A DNA stretch of 64,000 bases from Comamonas sp. KCTC 72670 (GTDB taxonomy: Bacteria > Myxococcota > Myxococcia > Myxococcales > Myxococcaceae): the NCBI GenBank assembly GCA_014656495.1, contig BNCN01000009.1, forward strand, positions 62,001 to 126,000. Direction: 5' to 3'. Position numbers and translations under genes: made by a program. Of this stretch, positions 9,838 to 17,494 are shown one piece after another; within the stretch, counting starts at the first letter, position 1, and every line of letters starts with the position of its first letter. Below the pieces are notes generated by a model. The model was not told where the DNA came from and did not search any database. It worked only from the letters and a program-made list of their open reading frames with translations.

Positions 9838-9870
9838 GGCGCCAGCGGCGCGCTCAGCGCCCCTGGCGCC
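9838..9870. terminator. strong hairpin downstream of the TIGR02270-like gene
   Basis: Arms GGCGCCAG-C-GGCGC (9838-9851) and GCGCC-C-CTGGCGCC (9857-9870) pair over 13 of 14 positions around a 5-base loop. It lies 83 bases after the stop of the leftward gene at 9953 and 94 bases before the start of the next one. A second smaller inverted repeat, CCATCGA/TCGATGG, lies at 9786-9812. No U-run is present, so terminator function is an inference. Confidence 0.5.
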
Positions 9871-9952
9871 GGGTTCGCAGCCTCTCGGGAGCTGGACCTG
9901 AGCGGTGGGAGCAGGGACAGCGCGGGTGCGCGTCGACGGCCTAGGTCGGGAG

Positions 9953-11284
9953 TCAGCGCCCCTGGAGCCGGGTCCCCGCGCGAGTCAGCCACTCGGGCCG
10001 CTGATTTCTCAGAGGCCGGACCTGCTCACGCTGCACCCACGTCCACTGACGCGGCTCCACGAGGAGCGCGGCGCCGCTGCGCAGCGCGATTTCCCACGCG
10101 AGCGAGGGACGCCGGCGCAGCGGCTCCGTCTCCAGGGCCCGGGCCATCCCGTCCACGGTGAGGGGCACGCCGCGCAGGTAGCGGGTGCCTTCCGTGAAGG
10201 CGCCGCGCTGCCGCGACCACCAGGTCTCCACGGACTGGGCATCCACCTCGCCGGGAAGCACCTGGGGACTGGGGAGCCACGCGTGGAGGTCTTCAGGTTC
10301 CGGGGGCTCGGCTTCTTCTTCGTCGGAGGCTTCGTCCTCGTCATCGGGCGCCTCCACGAGGAAGGGGGGCACCTGGGGCAGGCCGGTGATGGCGGCGAAG
10401 GCGTCCGCGGCCAGGGGGCCCAGCGCTTCGTCTCGCAGCAGCGGCAGCAGCGCCTCCGCCGCGGAGAGCCTGCCGCTGAACCCCACGGCCCAGATGACCT
10501 CCGCGCGAGTGGCACCGTCCTTCATCCGCGCGATGAGGTCCGCGAGGTCCTTCGATTCACCCGCCACGGCGAGCGTCAGGAGCGCCGCGCGCGACGTGGA
10601 ACTCCGGGCGCGCTCCCAGGCCTCCCGCGAGCCCAGCAGCAGCCCGGTCTCCAGGGCGGCGGTGCTCACGGTGGGCTCGGCATGGCTCAAGGCCCGTGAG
10701 AGTCGAGCGTCCCCGGCCTGGGTCCTGGGAAGGAAGAGCAGGGCGCGGACCGCCTCGGCATGCAGCGCCGGGTCGGCCGCCCAGTCGAGCTGTTCGAGCG
10801 CGGCGCTCGTGTCGAGGTGTCGGAACCGCGTGACGCGAAGCAGCCCCGCCTGAAGCACGGGTGGCAGCGTCGGGAGCTTCTTCAACAGCAGGGCATGCAG
10901 GTCCGCCCGGTCGAGCAACGCCAGCGCGCGGAGGATGCCGGGCCCCGCGTCGTCGGGCGCTTCCTCCAGACGCTGAAGCACGGGTTCGCGCCAGTCGGCG
11001 TCCTCGGCGGAGAGCAGGGCCCAGGTCGCGGCGGCCACGCGCGCGGGTTCCTCGGAGGCCAGCGCGGGCAGCAGCCACCGGGTGGCGAAGGCGCTGCCCC
11101 CGAGCACGAGCGCATCCAGGTGGGCCCGCAGGCGCCCCTCATCGCCCTCGGCCAGGGGGGCCAGGGTGAGCTCCGGGCTCCAGAGGGCGTGCTCCCACTG
11201 TGTCCACAGGAACTCGGCTTCCTCGAGGTGGCGTTCCAGGAGCTCCCAGCGAACGGTGGGACGGCGTGGCGACAAGGACCTCAC
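9953..11284 (-). CDS. HEAT-like repeat protein resembling TIGR02270, T6SS-associated
   Basis: 443 residues made of tandem helical pairs rich in Ala/Leu (for example LLPALASEEPARVAAATWALL, shortened here to its core), with an acidic linker of about 15 Asp/Glu near residues 310-330 (DDEDEASDEEEAEPPEPED) and a C-terminal domain containing WWSRQRGAF. This layout resembles the TIGR02270 family, which has several copies in Myxococcus and often sits near T6SS effector genes. Start is the GTG at 11284, which overlaps the TGA of the DUF4150 gene in a GTGA junction, so translation is probably coupled. A scaffold or chaperone role is inferred from context only. Confidence 0.7.
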   Translation of the reverse strand: MRSLSPRRPTVRWELLERHLEEAEFLWTQWEHALWSPELTLAPLAEGDEGRLRAHLDALVLGGSAFATRWLLPALASEEPARVAAATWALLSAEDADWREPVLQRLEEAPDDAGPGILRALALLDRADLHALLLKKLPTLPPVLQAGLLRVTRFRHLDTSAALEQLDWAADPALHAEAVRALLFLPRTQAGDARLSRALSHAEPTVSTAALETGLLLGSREAWERARSSTSRAALLTLAVAGESKDLADLIARMKDGATRAEVIWAVGFSGRLSAAEALLPLLRDEALGPLAADAFAAITGLPQVPPFLVEAPDDEDEASDEEEAEPPEPEDLHAWLPSPQVLPGEVDAQSVETWWSRQRGAFTEGTRYLRGVPLTVDGMARALETEPLRRRPSLAWEIALRSGAALLVEPRQWTWVQREQVRPLRNQRPEWLTRAGTRLQGR

Positions 11285-11745
11285 AGCTCCTTTTCACAGA
11301 CGAGGCACTTGGCCTTCGAGTCGTCCTTGCCGAGCGCGATGACGGGGCCCTGGAGCAGCGGGGCGGGCGGCGTGTTCTTGTCGTTGTGGAGCATGAGGTC
11401 GAAGGTCCGAGCCACGCTCTTGCCCTCGAACTTCACGTCGAAGGAGTAGTTGACGAACTCGGCCTTGCCCTTCGTCTTGCCGGAGACGACGCCGCCGCCC
11501 GCGGTGCCCGCCTCGTCACCGGTGCTCATGCTGAAGTTCGAGTCCTCGACGCAGACCGGCTTGCCATCCACCGACACCTTCGTGGTGCCCTTCGCCGTGT
11601 CCGAGGACATGGCGACGTTGGGGTAGGGGATGGGCACGGGACCGGCGGGGCTGGGTGTCTGACAGACGTCCGGGAAGGCGATGCTCGTGCCTCCGGTGTC
11701 TTTGTGAACGACGGACAGCTTGTTGACGCCGACGGTCGCGCTCAT
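11281..11745 (-). CDS. DUF4150 / PAAR-like protein (T6SS spike-tip type)
   Basis: 154 residues from the ATG at 11745, with a clear GAGGAG ribosome site 9-10 bases upstream; longer in-frame readings run into the divergent gene. The sequence TPSPAGPVPIPYPNVAMS followed by KVSVDGKPV is typical of the DUF4150 PAAR-like domain, which caps VgrG and carries effectors in T6SS. A short Cys pair (KAKCLVCEKEL) ends the protein. In DUF2169-containing loci such as the one here, the DUF2169 protein is known to adapt DUF4150 effectors to VgrG. No toxin domain is fused to it, so the cargo is probably supplied in trans, with the AHH nuclease at 15760 as the best candidate. Confidence 0.85.
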   Translation of the reverse strand: MSATVGVNKLSVVHKDTGGTSIAFPDVCQTPSPAGPVPIPYPNVAMSSDTAKGTTKVSVDGKPVCVEDSNFSMSTGDEAGTAGGGVVSGKTKGKAEFVNYSFDVKFEGKSVARTFDLMLHNDKNTPPAPLLQGPVIALGKDDSKAKCLVCEKEL

Positions 11746-11866
11746 GGCGGGTGGCTCCTCGTCCTGGGAGTGTATCGCTCCTGGCGTCATGACACGAGTC
11801 AGGGTGGTGGCCCGTTGTATCGGGCCGTGGAAGACTGGCGCTCCGGTGTAGGAGGCCGTGGCGCGC

Positions 11867-12988
11867 ATGCTCGGATGGGTCCAGGCGGTGGGAATGGCGT
11901 CGTCGCTGGGGGCGCTGGTACCCGCCTCGGCGGCGTTCCGGGCGGGGATGTCGTGGCCCTCGGCGGCGCCGGACTTCGAGGTCTTCCTGAAGGGCGACGA
12001 GGCCCCGAGCTCCGTCACCGTGCACGCGGCGGGAGAGGCCACGCTGGGGTTCTCCGGTGTGGGCCGGCTGGTGGCGTTGCTGGCGGAAGCGCTGGTGGAC
12101 CTGGGGACGCGGGTGGATGTCAAAGCCCTGGGGCCGGACGTGGGGCTCTACCTGGTGCTGCCCGACCCGGAGGCGCGGGGCTTCACGACGGGGAAGGACC
12201 CCTACGAGGAGGATCCGGACGACGCCCGCGAGCGCATCGGGCTGCTGGTGGACCGGTTGGTGAAGGGGACGTGGCAGGCGCTGGGGTGGCCCGCGTGGCG
12301 AGGGCCGGTGCGTGCGTTCCCCACGGGGAACGTGGCCTTCGCCCAGGCGCTGGCGGCGGCGGGTGAGGACCTGCGGGCCGCCAAGGTGGAGCGCGCGCTC
12401 TTCTGCGCGGTGGACAGCTTCGTTGCCAATGAGACGCTGACGTTGCTGCACCAGCAGCAGCGGTTGAAGACACCGGGGAGACCCACGGGGTTGATGGCGG
12501 GGGAGGCCGCGGTGGCCTTGTTGCTCACGCGTGAAGAACCCGCGGAGTCCTCCATGGCCGTGGTGCGGGTGGCGCAAGGGCGGGACGCGGCGCCGCTGGA
12601 TGGCGAGCAGCCACCGGATGGGCAGGAGCTGGCCCGGCAGGTCCTCGCGGCCTTGGGGCCCTTGGGGCAGGACGCGTCCGCGCCGCTGATGGTGTCGGAC
12701 CACGACGGGCAATACGCGCGAGCCTTCGAGTGGGGGATGCTCCAGGTCCGACTGAGGGAGACGGACGCCCGCTTCGAGCGAGGCGAGGTGTGGATGCCGG
12801 CCAAGAGCTTCGGGCACACGGGCGTGGCCTCGGGAGCGGTGGCCACGGCGTTGGTCTCCCGGGCACTGGCCAGGGGCTACGCGCCGACGCCATCCGTGTT
12901 GGTGCTCTCCTCCGCCGAGGCAGGGGAGCGCGCCGTGATTCACCTCACAGCTCCAGGCCGTTCCAACCCTCGGCTTCGTAGACCTTGA
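11867..12988 (+). CDS. ketosynthase/thiolase-fold protein lacking the catalytic Cys (toxin-module copy 1)
   Basis: 373 residues from the ATG at 11867, which lies 11 bases after an AGGAGG; an in-frame GTG at 11858 is too close to that site. The N-terminus AVGMASSLG and the internal LKTPGRPTGLMAGEAAVAL match the KAS fold (compare FMPGEAAVAV in the homologue at 55211). Aligning by eye to FabF, the nucleophile Cys position is Asn155. One possible late His remains in SFGHTGVASG. It is unlikely to make ketoacyl products. It is divergent from DUF4150 across 121 bases. Its last 44 bases overlap the convergent Imm11 gene, so the C-terminal dozen residues (APGRSNPRLRRP) are read from the antisense of that gene. 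Confidence 0.75.
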   Translation: MLGWVQAVGMASSLGALVPASAAFRAGMSWPSAAPDFEVFLKGDEAPSSVTVHAAGEATLGFSGVGRLVALLAEALVDLGTRVDVKALGPDVGLYLVLPDPEARGFTTGKDPYEEDPDDARERIGLLVDRLVKGTWQALGWPAWRGPVRAFPTGNVAFAQALAAAGEDLRAAKVERALFCAVDSFVANETLTLLHQQQRLKTPGRPTGLMAGEAAVALLLTREEPAESSMAVVRVAQGRDAAPLDGEQPPDGQELARQVLAALGPLGQDASAPLMVSDHDGQYARAFEWGMLQVRLRETDARFERGEVWMPAKSFGHTGVASGAVATALVSRALARGYAPTPSVLVLSSAEAGERAVIHLTAPGRSNPRLRRP

Positions 12989-13529
12989 AGCCGGTGAGCC
13001 CCGCCTGAACGAAGGCGGCGTGCACGTCCTCACGGATGAGGATGAGACGTCGCTCCATGGTGCAGCGGAACATCTTCGCCTGCGGGGAGATGGCGTCGTA
13101 CTTCAAAGCCAGCTTCTTGATGCGGCCAATCTGGTCCTTCTCAATGTGATCCATCTTGTAGACGGATCGCGCCATGTCGATGGCGTCTTCGGCACCCAGC
13201 AAGTTCAGGAAAGCGTAATCAGGACCGACGACATTCCCTTGGTGATTTTTGACGACAACTGGGAGCCACTCTGCGTTGGTGACCCCCAGTGCGTCGATAA
13301 CATTGCGAGCCTTGCCCGAAACCAGATGGCCGTTCATCAGGTTGGGTTGGAAGTCGTAGAGGTTCCGGTGCTCAGGGTAGTTGTCGGAGAACGAGACCTC
13401 TCCACCCATGGGGAATGCCCTGGCAAGACTGATTCCTTCAGCAAATTTCCACTCTGTGGGGCTGTTGCGAGGATAGGCGTCGATAAACCCTGCTTCGATG
13501 CCCCTGACCTTGAAGACGAAGTGTTTCAC
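12945..13529 (-). CDS. Imm11-family immunity protein, copy d
   Basis: 194 residues from a GTG start (KHFVFKV follows, matching the KYFV/RYFV start of its paralogues). The family is the Imm11 (MXAN_0049-like) immunity group of polymorphic and T6SS toxin systems. Shared landmarks with the other three copies are GFIDAYPR, SFSDNYPEHRNLYDFQPNLM, GPDYAFLNL and a RRLILIREDVH plus AGLTGFKVYEAEGWNG C-terminus. It should bind and neutralise a nuclease; which one cannot be told. It is the last copy of the leftward array and overlaps the end of the ketosynthase-like gene. Local base composition is poorer in GC (13201-13260 is 27/60 GC). Confidence 0.82.
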   Translation of the reverse strand: MKHFVFKVRGIEAGFIDAYPRNSPTEWKFAEGISLARAFPMGGEVSFSDNYPEHRNLYDFQPNLMNGHLVSGKARNVIDALGVTNAEWLPVVVKNHQGNVVGPDYAFLNLLGAEDAIDMARSVYKMDHIEKDQIGRIKKLALKYDAISPQAKMFRCTMERRLILIREDVHAAFVQAGLTGFKVYEAEGWNGLEL

Positions 13530-13581
13530 GGACGAATCTCATGCTGAATGGGACGCCAGCCCCGCCTGGGCTGGCTGTTCA

Positions 13582-13938
13582 TCATGACTGCGCGGATCCC
13601 TCGTTCTCCTCTTCGAGCCAACGCAGGAATCGCATGGCACCGACCAACGCGAGCACCGGCTCCCCTTCTTCATCGGTGAAGCGGATGGCGTCCTGTTCGT
13701 CGGTCATGCTGACCTGGACGCAGTACATGGCCATGTCCTTGCCCGGACGGACCAGGTCCTTCATCAGGGCATTGATGACGCGTGGATGCGCCTCCAGCAC
13801 CTCCGTGTAGACCTCATCCAAGGGCACCAACACCCCACGGACGCTCTCTCGTGCGGTGACGAAGCAGGGAGACTGCTCCTCGAGAACCCGAGCGACGATG
13901 TCGGCGGGCTGTTCCTCCAGGCAATTGGCTTCGAACAT
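13582..13938 (-). CDS. small acidic protein inside the immunity array, unknown family
   Basis: 118 residues, acidic, without signal peptide. Its ATG at 13938 is 6 bases after the stop of Imm11 copy c, implying cotranslation. Visible segments are CFVTARESVRGVLVPLDEVYT, shortened to ESVRGVLVPLDEV, and MAMYCVQVSMTDEQDAIRF, shortened to YCVQVSMTDEQD, ending in LRWLEEEN. It is not an Imm11 paralogue and I do not recognise it. Because every neighbour is an immunity gene, another immunity protein or a remnant of a captured pair is the most likely reading. Confidence 0.6.
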   Translation of the reverse strand: MFEANCLEEQPADIVARVLEEQSPCFVTARESVRGVLVPLDEVYTEVLEAHPRVINALMKDLVRPGKDMAMYCVQVSMTDEQDAIRFTDEEGEPVLALVGAMRFLRWLEEENEGSAQS

Positions 13939-13944
13939 GATGGG

Positions 13945-14517
13945 TCAGAGCTCCAGTCCGTTCCAGCCTTCGGCTTCGTAGACCCTGAAGCCGGTCAGGC
14001 CCGCGTGCTCGAAAGCGGCGTGGACGTCTTCGCGGATGAGAATGAGGCGGCGTTCTTTCGTACAGCGGAACATCTTCGCTTCGGGAGCGATGGCGCCTGT
14101 GTTCAAGGCCAACGCATCGATGTGCCCGATCTGGTCCTTTTCCAGGGAGTCCATCTCGTACTCCGAGCGCTCCAGGTCAATGGCGTCTTCGGCACCCAGG
14201 AGATTGAGGAAGGCGTAATCAGGGCCGTCATGGTCCTTGACCGCGACAGGAAGCCATTCTGCATTGGCCACTTCCAGTGACTCGATGAGTTTGCGCGCTC
14301 GGCCCGAGACGAGCAAATCGCTCATCAGGTTGGGCTGGAAGTCGTAGAGGTTCCGGTCGTCGGGATAATTCTTTGAAAATGAAACCGCTCCGGCGGTAGG
14401 AAAGTCTTTGGCGAGGCTGATGCCTTCATCGAACTTACAGTCGGCGGGGCTGCCACGAGGGTAGCTATCGATGAACCCCGCCTCCTCGGCCATAACTTTG
14501 AGCACGAAGTATTTCAT
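13945..14517 (-). CDS. Imm11-family immunity protein, copy c
   Basis: 190 residues from ATG (MKYFVLKV). It matches the other copies along its length but lacks four residues: KDHDGPDYAF where copy a has KDHKGNVVGPDYAF. An 80-base stretch, 14261-14340, is identical to 15489-15568 in copy a, although the rest of the two genes differs at many positions. This points to a recent gene conversion or duplication patch. Function is inferred as neutralising a cognate nuclease. Confidence 0.82.
   Translation of the reverse strand: MKYFVLKVMAEEAGFIDSYPRGSPADCKFDEGISLAKDFPTAGAVSFSKNYPDDRNLYDFQPNLMSDLLVSGRARKLIESLEVANAEWLPVAVKDHDGPDYAFLNLLGAEDAIDLERSEYEMDSLEKDQIGHIDALALNTGAIAPEAKMFRCTKERRLILIREDVHAAFEHAGLTGFRVYEAEGWNGLEL
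14261..14340. repeat. 80-base direct repeat, left copy (in Imm11 copy c)
   Basis: Identical base for base to 15489-15568, offset 1228 bases. After one mismatch the identity continues for another 17 bases. Flanking sequence of the two genes is clearly less similar, so the block stands out as a conversion tract. Confidence 0.85.
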
Positions 14518-14548
14518 GAAGGATCTAGTCTCGATATCTGAAGGGAAA

Positions 14549-15133
14549 TCAGATTTCGACGCCGTCCCAGCCCTCGGCATCGTAAGTCTTGAATCCTGTC
14601 AGGCCCGCGTCTTCAAACGCAGTGAGGACATCATCTCGAACGAGAATCAGTCGGCGATAGGTGCCGCATCTGAAGAACTTGGCGTCGGAACTGATTCTCT
14701 GAGGCTGGAGCACCAGATTCTCGATAAGACCCACTTGGTCTTTGAGGATATGATTGATTTCATATGTTGAACGCCCCATGTCAATCGCATCTTCCGTCCC
14801 TTGGAGATTGAGGAACGCGTAGTCGGGTCCGACGACATGCCCCTGCTGGTTCTTGACGGTGACCGGGAGCCACTCCGCGTTGGAGACACCCAATGATTCG
14901 ATGACCTTCCGAGCCTTTCCCGAGACGAGAAGATCGCTCATCAGGTTGGGCTGGAAGTCATAGATGTTCTGGTCATCCGGATAGTTTTCGGAAAACGAGA
15001 CCTCGCCGCCCAGGGGAAACTCCGTGGCAAGGCTGATTCCCCTCTCAAACTTCCAATCGGTCGGGCTCCCACGCGGGTAGGCATCAATGAACCCAGCCTC
15101 TTCCGCCACGACCTTGAATACGAAGTATCTCAT
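14549..15133 (-). CDS. Imm11-family immunity protein, copy b
   Basis: 194 residues from ATG (MRYFVFKV). It has the family landmarks GFIDAYPRGSPTDWKFE, SFSENYPDDQNIYDFQPNL and GPDYAFLNLQGTEDAIDMG. It is the most divergent copy in the C-terminal half: FFRCGTYRRLILVRDDVL replaces the FRCTMERRLILIREDVH pattern of copies a and d, and the end is AEGWDGVEI. This region is also the AT-richest of the array. The divergence suggests it recognises a different toxin allele. Confidence 0.82.
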   Translation of the reverse strand: MRYFVFKVVAEEAGFIDAYPRGSPTDWKFERGISLATEFPLGGEVSFSENYPDDQNIYDFQPNLMSDLLVSGKARKVIESLGVSNAEWLPVTVKNQQGHVVGPDYAFLNLQGTEDAIDMGRSTYEINHILKDQVGLIENLVLQPQRISSDAKFFRCGTYRRLILVRDDVLTAFEDAGLTGFKTYDAEGWDGVEI

Positions 15134-15160
15134 GGGATCGGACTCGCCGACTTGAGGCCC

Positions 15161-15745
15161 TTAGAGCGCCAGACCGTTCCAGCCCTCGGCTTCATAGGTC
15201 CTGAATCCGGTCAACCCCGCCTGGACGAAGGCCGCATGCACATCCTCACGGATGAGGATGAGTCGCCGCTCCATGGTGCAGCGGAACATCTTGGCCTGTG
15301 GGTTGATAGATTCATATTTGAGCGCGAGTTTTTTGACCCGGCCAATTTGATCCTTCTCCAGCGCGTCCATCCGATAGACGGAACGGTCCATATCGATGGC
15401 GTCTTCAGCACCCTGAAGGTTGAGGAAGGCATAGTCAGGGCCGACGACATTGCCTTTGTGGTCCTTGACCACGACAGGAAGCCACTCGGCATTGGCCACT
15501 TCCAGTGACTCGATGAGTTTGCGCGCTCGGCCCGAGACGAGCAAATCGCTCATCAGGTTGGGCTGGAAATCGTAGAGGTTCCGGTCATCCGGGTAGTTAT
15601 CCGAAAAGGAAACCTCTCCGCCTGCGGGAAATTCTTTGGCGAGGCTGATGCCCTCGTCGAATTTCCATTCCGCGGGGCTTCCACGAGGGTAGCTATCGAT
15701 GAAGCCAGCTTCCTCTGCCATGACCTTGATGACGAAGTATTTCAC
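15161..15745 (-). CDS. Imm11-family immunity protein, copy a
   Basis: 194 residues from a GTG start at 15745; the start is set by alignment with the MKYFV start of the paralogues (GTG AAA TAC TTC). The reading upstream (MGRALLSKGFN) runs into the nuclease gene end. It sits 14 bases after the nuclease stop and is therefore the likeliest cognate immunity protein of the AHH toxin at 15760. It carries the right-hand copy of the 80-base identical block shared with copy c. Confidence 0.84.
   Translation of the reverse strand: MKYFVIKVMAEEAGFIDSYPRGSPAEWKFDEGISLAKEFPAGGEVSFSDNYPDDRNLYDFQPNLMSDLLVSGRARKLIESLEVANAEWLPVVVKDHKGNVVGPDYAFLNLQGAEDAIDMDRSVYRMDALEKDQIGRVKKLALKYESINPQAKMFRCTMERRLILIREDVHAAFVQAGLTGFRTYEAEGWNGLAL
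15489..15568. repeat. 80-base direct repeat, right copy (in Imm11 copy a)
   Basis: Identical to 14261-14340. See that entry for the comparison. Confidence 0.85.
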
Positions 15746-15759
15746 GTTGAATCCCTTGC

Positions 15760-16632
15760 TTAATAGAGCGCGCCCCACTCGTAGCGACTCTTGGCCTTCT
15801 TGTCTTTGGGGACATACCTGACGAGTGGATGTTTGTACTCTTTCCCCGCTGTCACGGCAGCAACGACGGCTCTGCTCAGATTGACGAGAATGTCCCAGTA
15901 GTCCTCTTCCAGATTCTTTAATTGAGTAAAGATATCAGTGGCCAGTGCCTTGTGCTCTTTCTGTGCATCGATATCCTTTTGCAGCTTCTTGGAGATCTTC
16001 TTCATGTCCGCCATCACCTGCTGCGTGTAGTTGGGATGATCGCCCGGGTGCTGTAGGAGCGCGTGGACCGGCACGGCCCAGGCCTGGTCCGGCAGCATGA
16101 TGATGTTGTGGCCGTGATTCAGGTTGTATTCGGACTGGAGGATGAGGCGGAGCTGCCGGTACGTGAAGGCCGGCCCGTCCTTCAGCTCGTAGTAGAACGC
16201 CGAGCCCGGGAGGATGTGATGCGCCTCCCACGCGTAGGGGTGCTTCTGGAGCGCGGGCTTCTTGTCCTTGTCCTTGGCCCTCGGGTTGAAGTTCTCCGGG
16301 GGCCCGCCCGGGAACTCGGCGGCCTCCTTCACGAGGTCCCGGATCTCATCCAGATAGGAGTGGTCGAAGACGCGGTACACGTCGCGCCCGTCCAGGGACG
16401 CGATGTAGTCGGAGCCGTTCTGCGCGTAGTCGCTGTCCTTGCCGAGCACGCCCCGGGGCGCCGCGCTGTCATCCACGTGGTCGCCGTCATCCGCAGCGGC
16501 GTCCGTGGGCTTCGGCTTCTTCTTCTTGGCCGCCTTCGCCGCCGCGTACTTCCGGTCGCGGCTCCGCTCGAAGATGCCCAGGAGCCGTTGCGCCAGCTCG
16601 GTGTTCATCTCGCTCGCACTGAGGTTGCTCAT
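15760..16632 (-). CDS. AHH-family nuclease toxin (probable T6SS effector), copy 1
   Basis: 290 residues from the ATG at 16632, with GAGAGG about 11 bases upstream; a GTG 12 bases earlier has no room for a ribosome site. A Lys-rich stretch (KAAKKKKPKP, residues 33-42) precedes the toxin domain. The HNH/endonuclease VII-like AHH core is A137-H138-H139, then NLNHGHNIIMLP at about 170-181, H190, and H199-P-N-Y202, so the metal and catalytic positions look intact. There is no signal peptide, fitting cytoplasmic synthesis and T6SS delivery. Imm11 copy a follows directly, and Imm49 is divergent across 70 bases. Target DNA versus RNA is unknown. Confidence 0.82.
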   Translation of the reverse strand: MSNLSASEMNTELAQRLLGIFERSRDRKYAAAKAAKKKKPKPTDAAADDGDHVDDSAAPRGVLGKDSDYAQNGSDYIASLDGRDVYRVFDHSYLDEIRDLVKEAAEFPGGPPENFNPRAKDKDKKPALQKHPYAWEAHHILPGSAFYYELKDGPAFTYRQLRLILQSEYNLNHGHNIIMLPDQAWAVPVHALLQHPGDHPNYTQQVMADMKKISKKLQKDIDAQKEHKALATDIFTQLKNLEEDYWDILVNLSRAVVAAVTAGKEYKHPLVRYVPKDKKAKSRYEWGALY

Positions 16633-16702
16633 GCGCGTACCCACCTCTCACGTCGTATGGTGCCCCAACACCCGGTTCCAGGATACGCTCTCCCGCACCT
16701 TC

Positions 16703-17488
16703 ATGGCCCGCCTGATTTCCCTCCGCGCAGACGCTGCTGGCTCCCTGGGGGAGAGGCTGAGCCGGTTCGACCCACGCGCGGACCGCTCCAGCATTCTCGC
16801 GCGGTTGGACGCCATCACGCTCGACCTGCACCTCATCGCCGTGGCCACGCTGCTGGTGGACGGCAATCCGCAGGGCTTCTTCCTCAACCTCTGCCGGATG
16901 GCGGAGAACGGCCGCCGGGTGCAGCGCCTCCTCGCGGACCGGGGGCTGGCGCCTCCTCCCGCTCGGCGGAACACCCCGCTGCTGGGCGCGCTCGCCGCGG
17001 GCCACTTCTCCCTCGCGGAAGCGGTGGCCACCGGCGCCGCCATGCAGTGGCAGCAAGGCGCCGAGTACGAGGACGAGTTCCTCTGGGCCTCCGCGCTTCA
17101 GCACCTCACGCGCACACCGTTCGCCACATTGGAGCCCATCCTCGTCCCGCTGGAGAAGGTGGGGAAGGACCCCTACGCCAGCCGCGTCGCCATGGCCCGG
17201 GCCCTCGTGTCGAAGGACGCAACGTCGTTCGCCGAGGCCTTCGCCACCGCGTGCCAGGACCACGGCATCGACATCGAGAAGCGCGCCCGCTCGGTGGCCA
17301 CACCGGTGACGTCCTTCGCGCCGCACCGCTTTGTCTGGCTCGAGGGGTTGGCCCTGCTGCGCCTCGCCGAGCGCGCCGGCATCGCGCCCGAGGACACCGG
17401 CTTCCGCTACTGCCCACCGCTGGCCCGCGTCCCCATGACGGTGACGTACAGCGGTGACTGGGCCATCGACACGGCGCCGACGAAGTAA
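16703..17488 (+). CDS. Imm49-family immunity-like protein, copy 1
   Basis: 261 residues from the ATG at 16703; upstream in-frame sequence overlaps the nuclease gene on the other strand and is rejected. All-helical composition and a C-terminal FVWLEGLALLRLAERAG followed by FRYCPPLARVP match the Imm49 family, and the same landmarks recur in the second module (FVEGAAVVQLARS, then YRLIPAEAL at 57804). It is divergent from the AHH nuclease and converges on DUF2169 with a 6-base gap. It may guard against a second toxin activity or help hold the effector; this is an inference. Confidence 0.72.
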   Translation: MARLISLRADAAGSLGERLSRFDPRADRSSILARLDAITLDLHLIAVATLLVDGNPQGFFLNLCRMAENGRRVQRLLADRGLAPPPARRNTPLLGALAAGHFSLAEAVATGAAMQWQQGAEYEDEFLWASALQHLTRTPFATLEPILVPLEKVGKDPYASRVAMARALVSKDATSFAEAFATACQDHGIDIEKRARSVATPVTSFAPHRFVWLEGLALLRLAERAGIAPEDTGFRYCPPLARVPMTVTYSGDWAIDTAPTK

Positions 17489-17494
17489 CCCCCG

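Noticed and set aside
9855-9975. Near-repeat CAGCGCCCCTGG at 9855 and 9954 as an attachment-site duplication
   Set aside because: Only about 20 bases are alike, no integrase or mobile element lies nearby, and chance in GC-rich sequence is enough to explain it.
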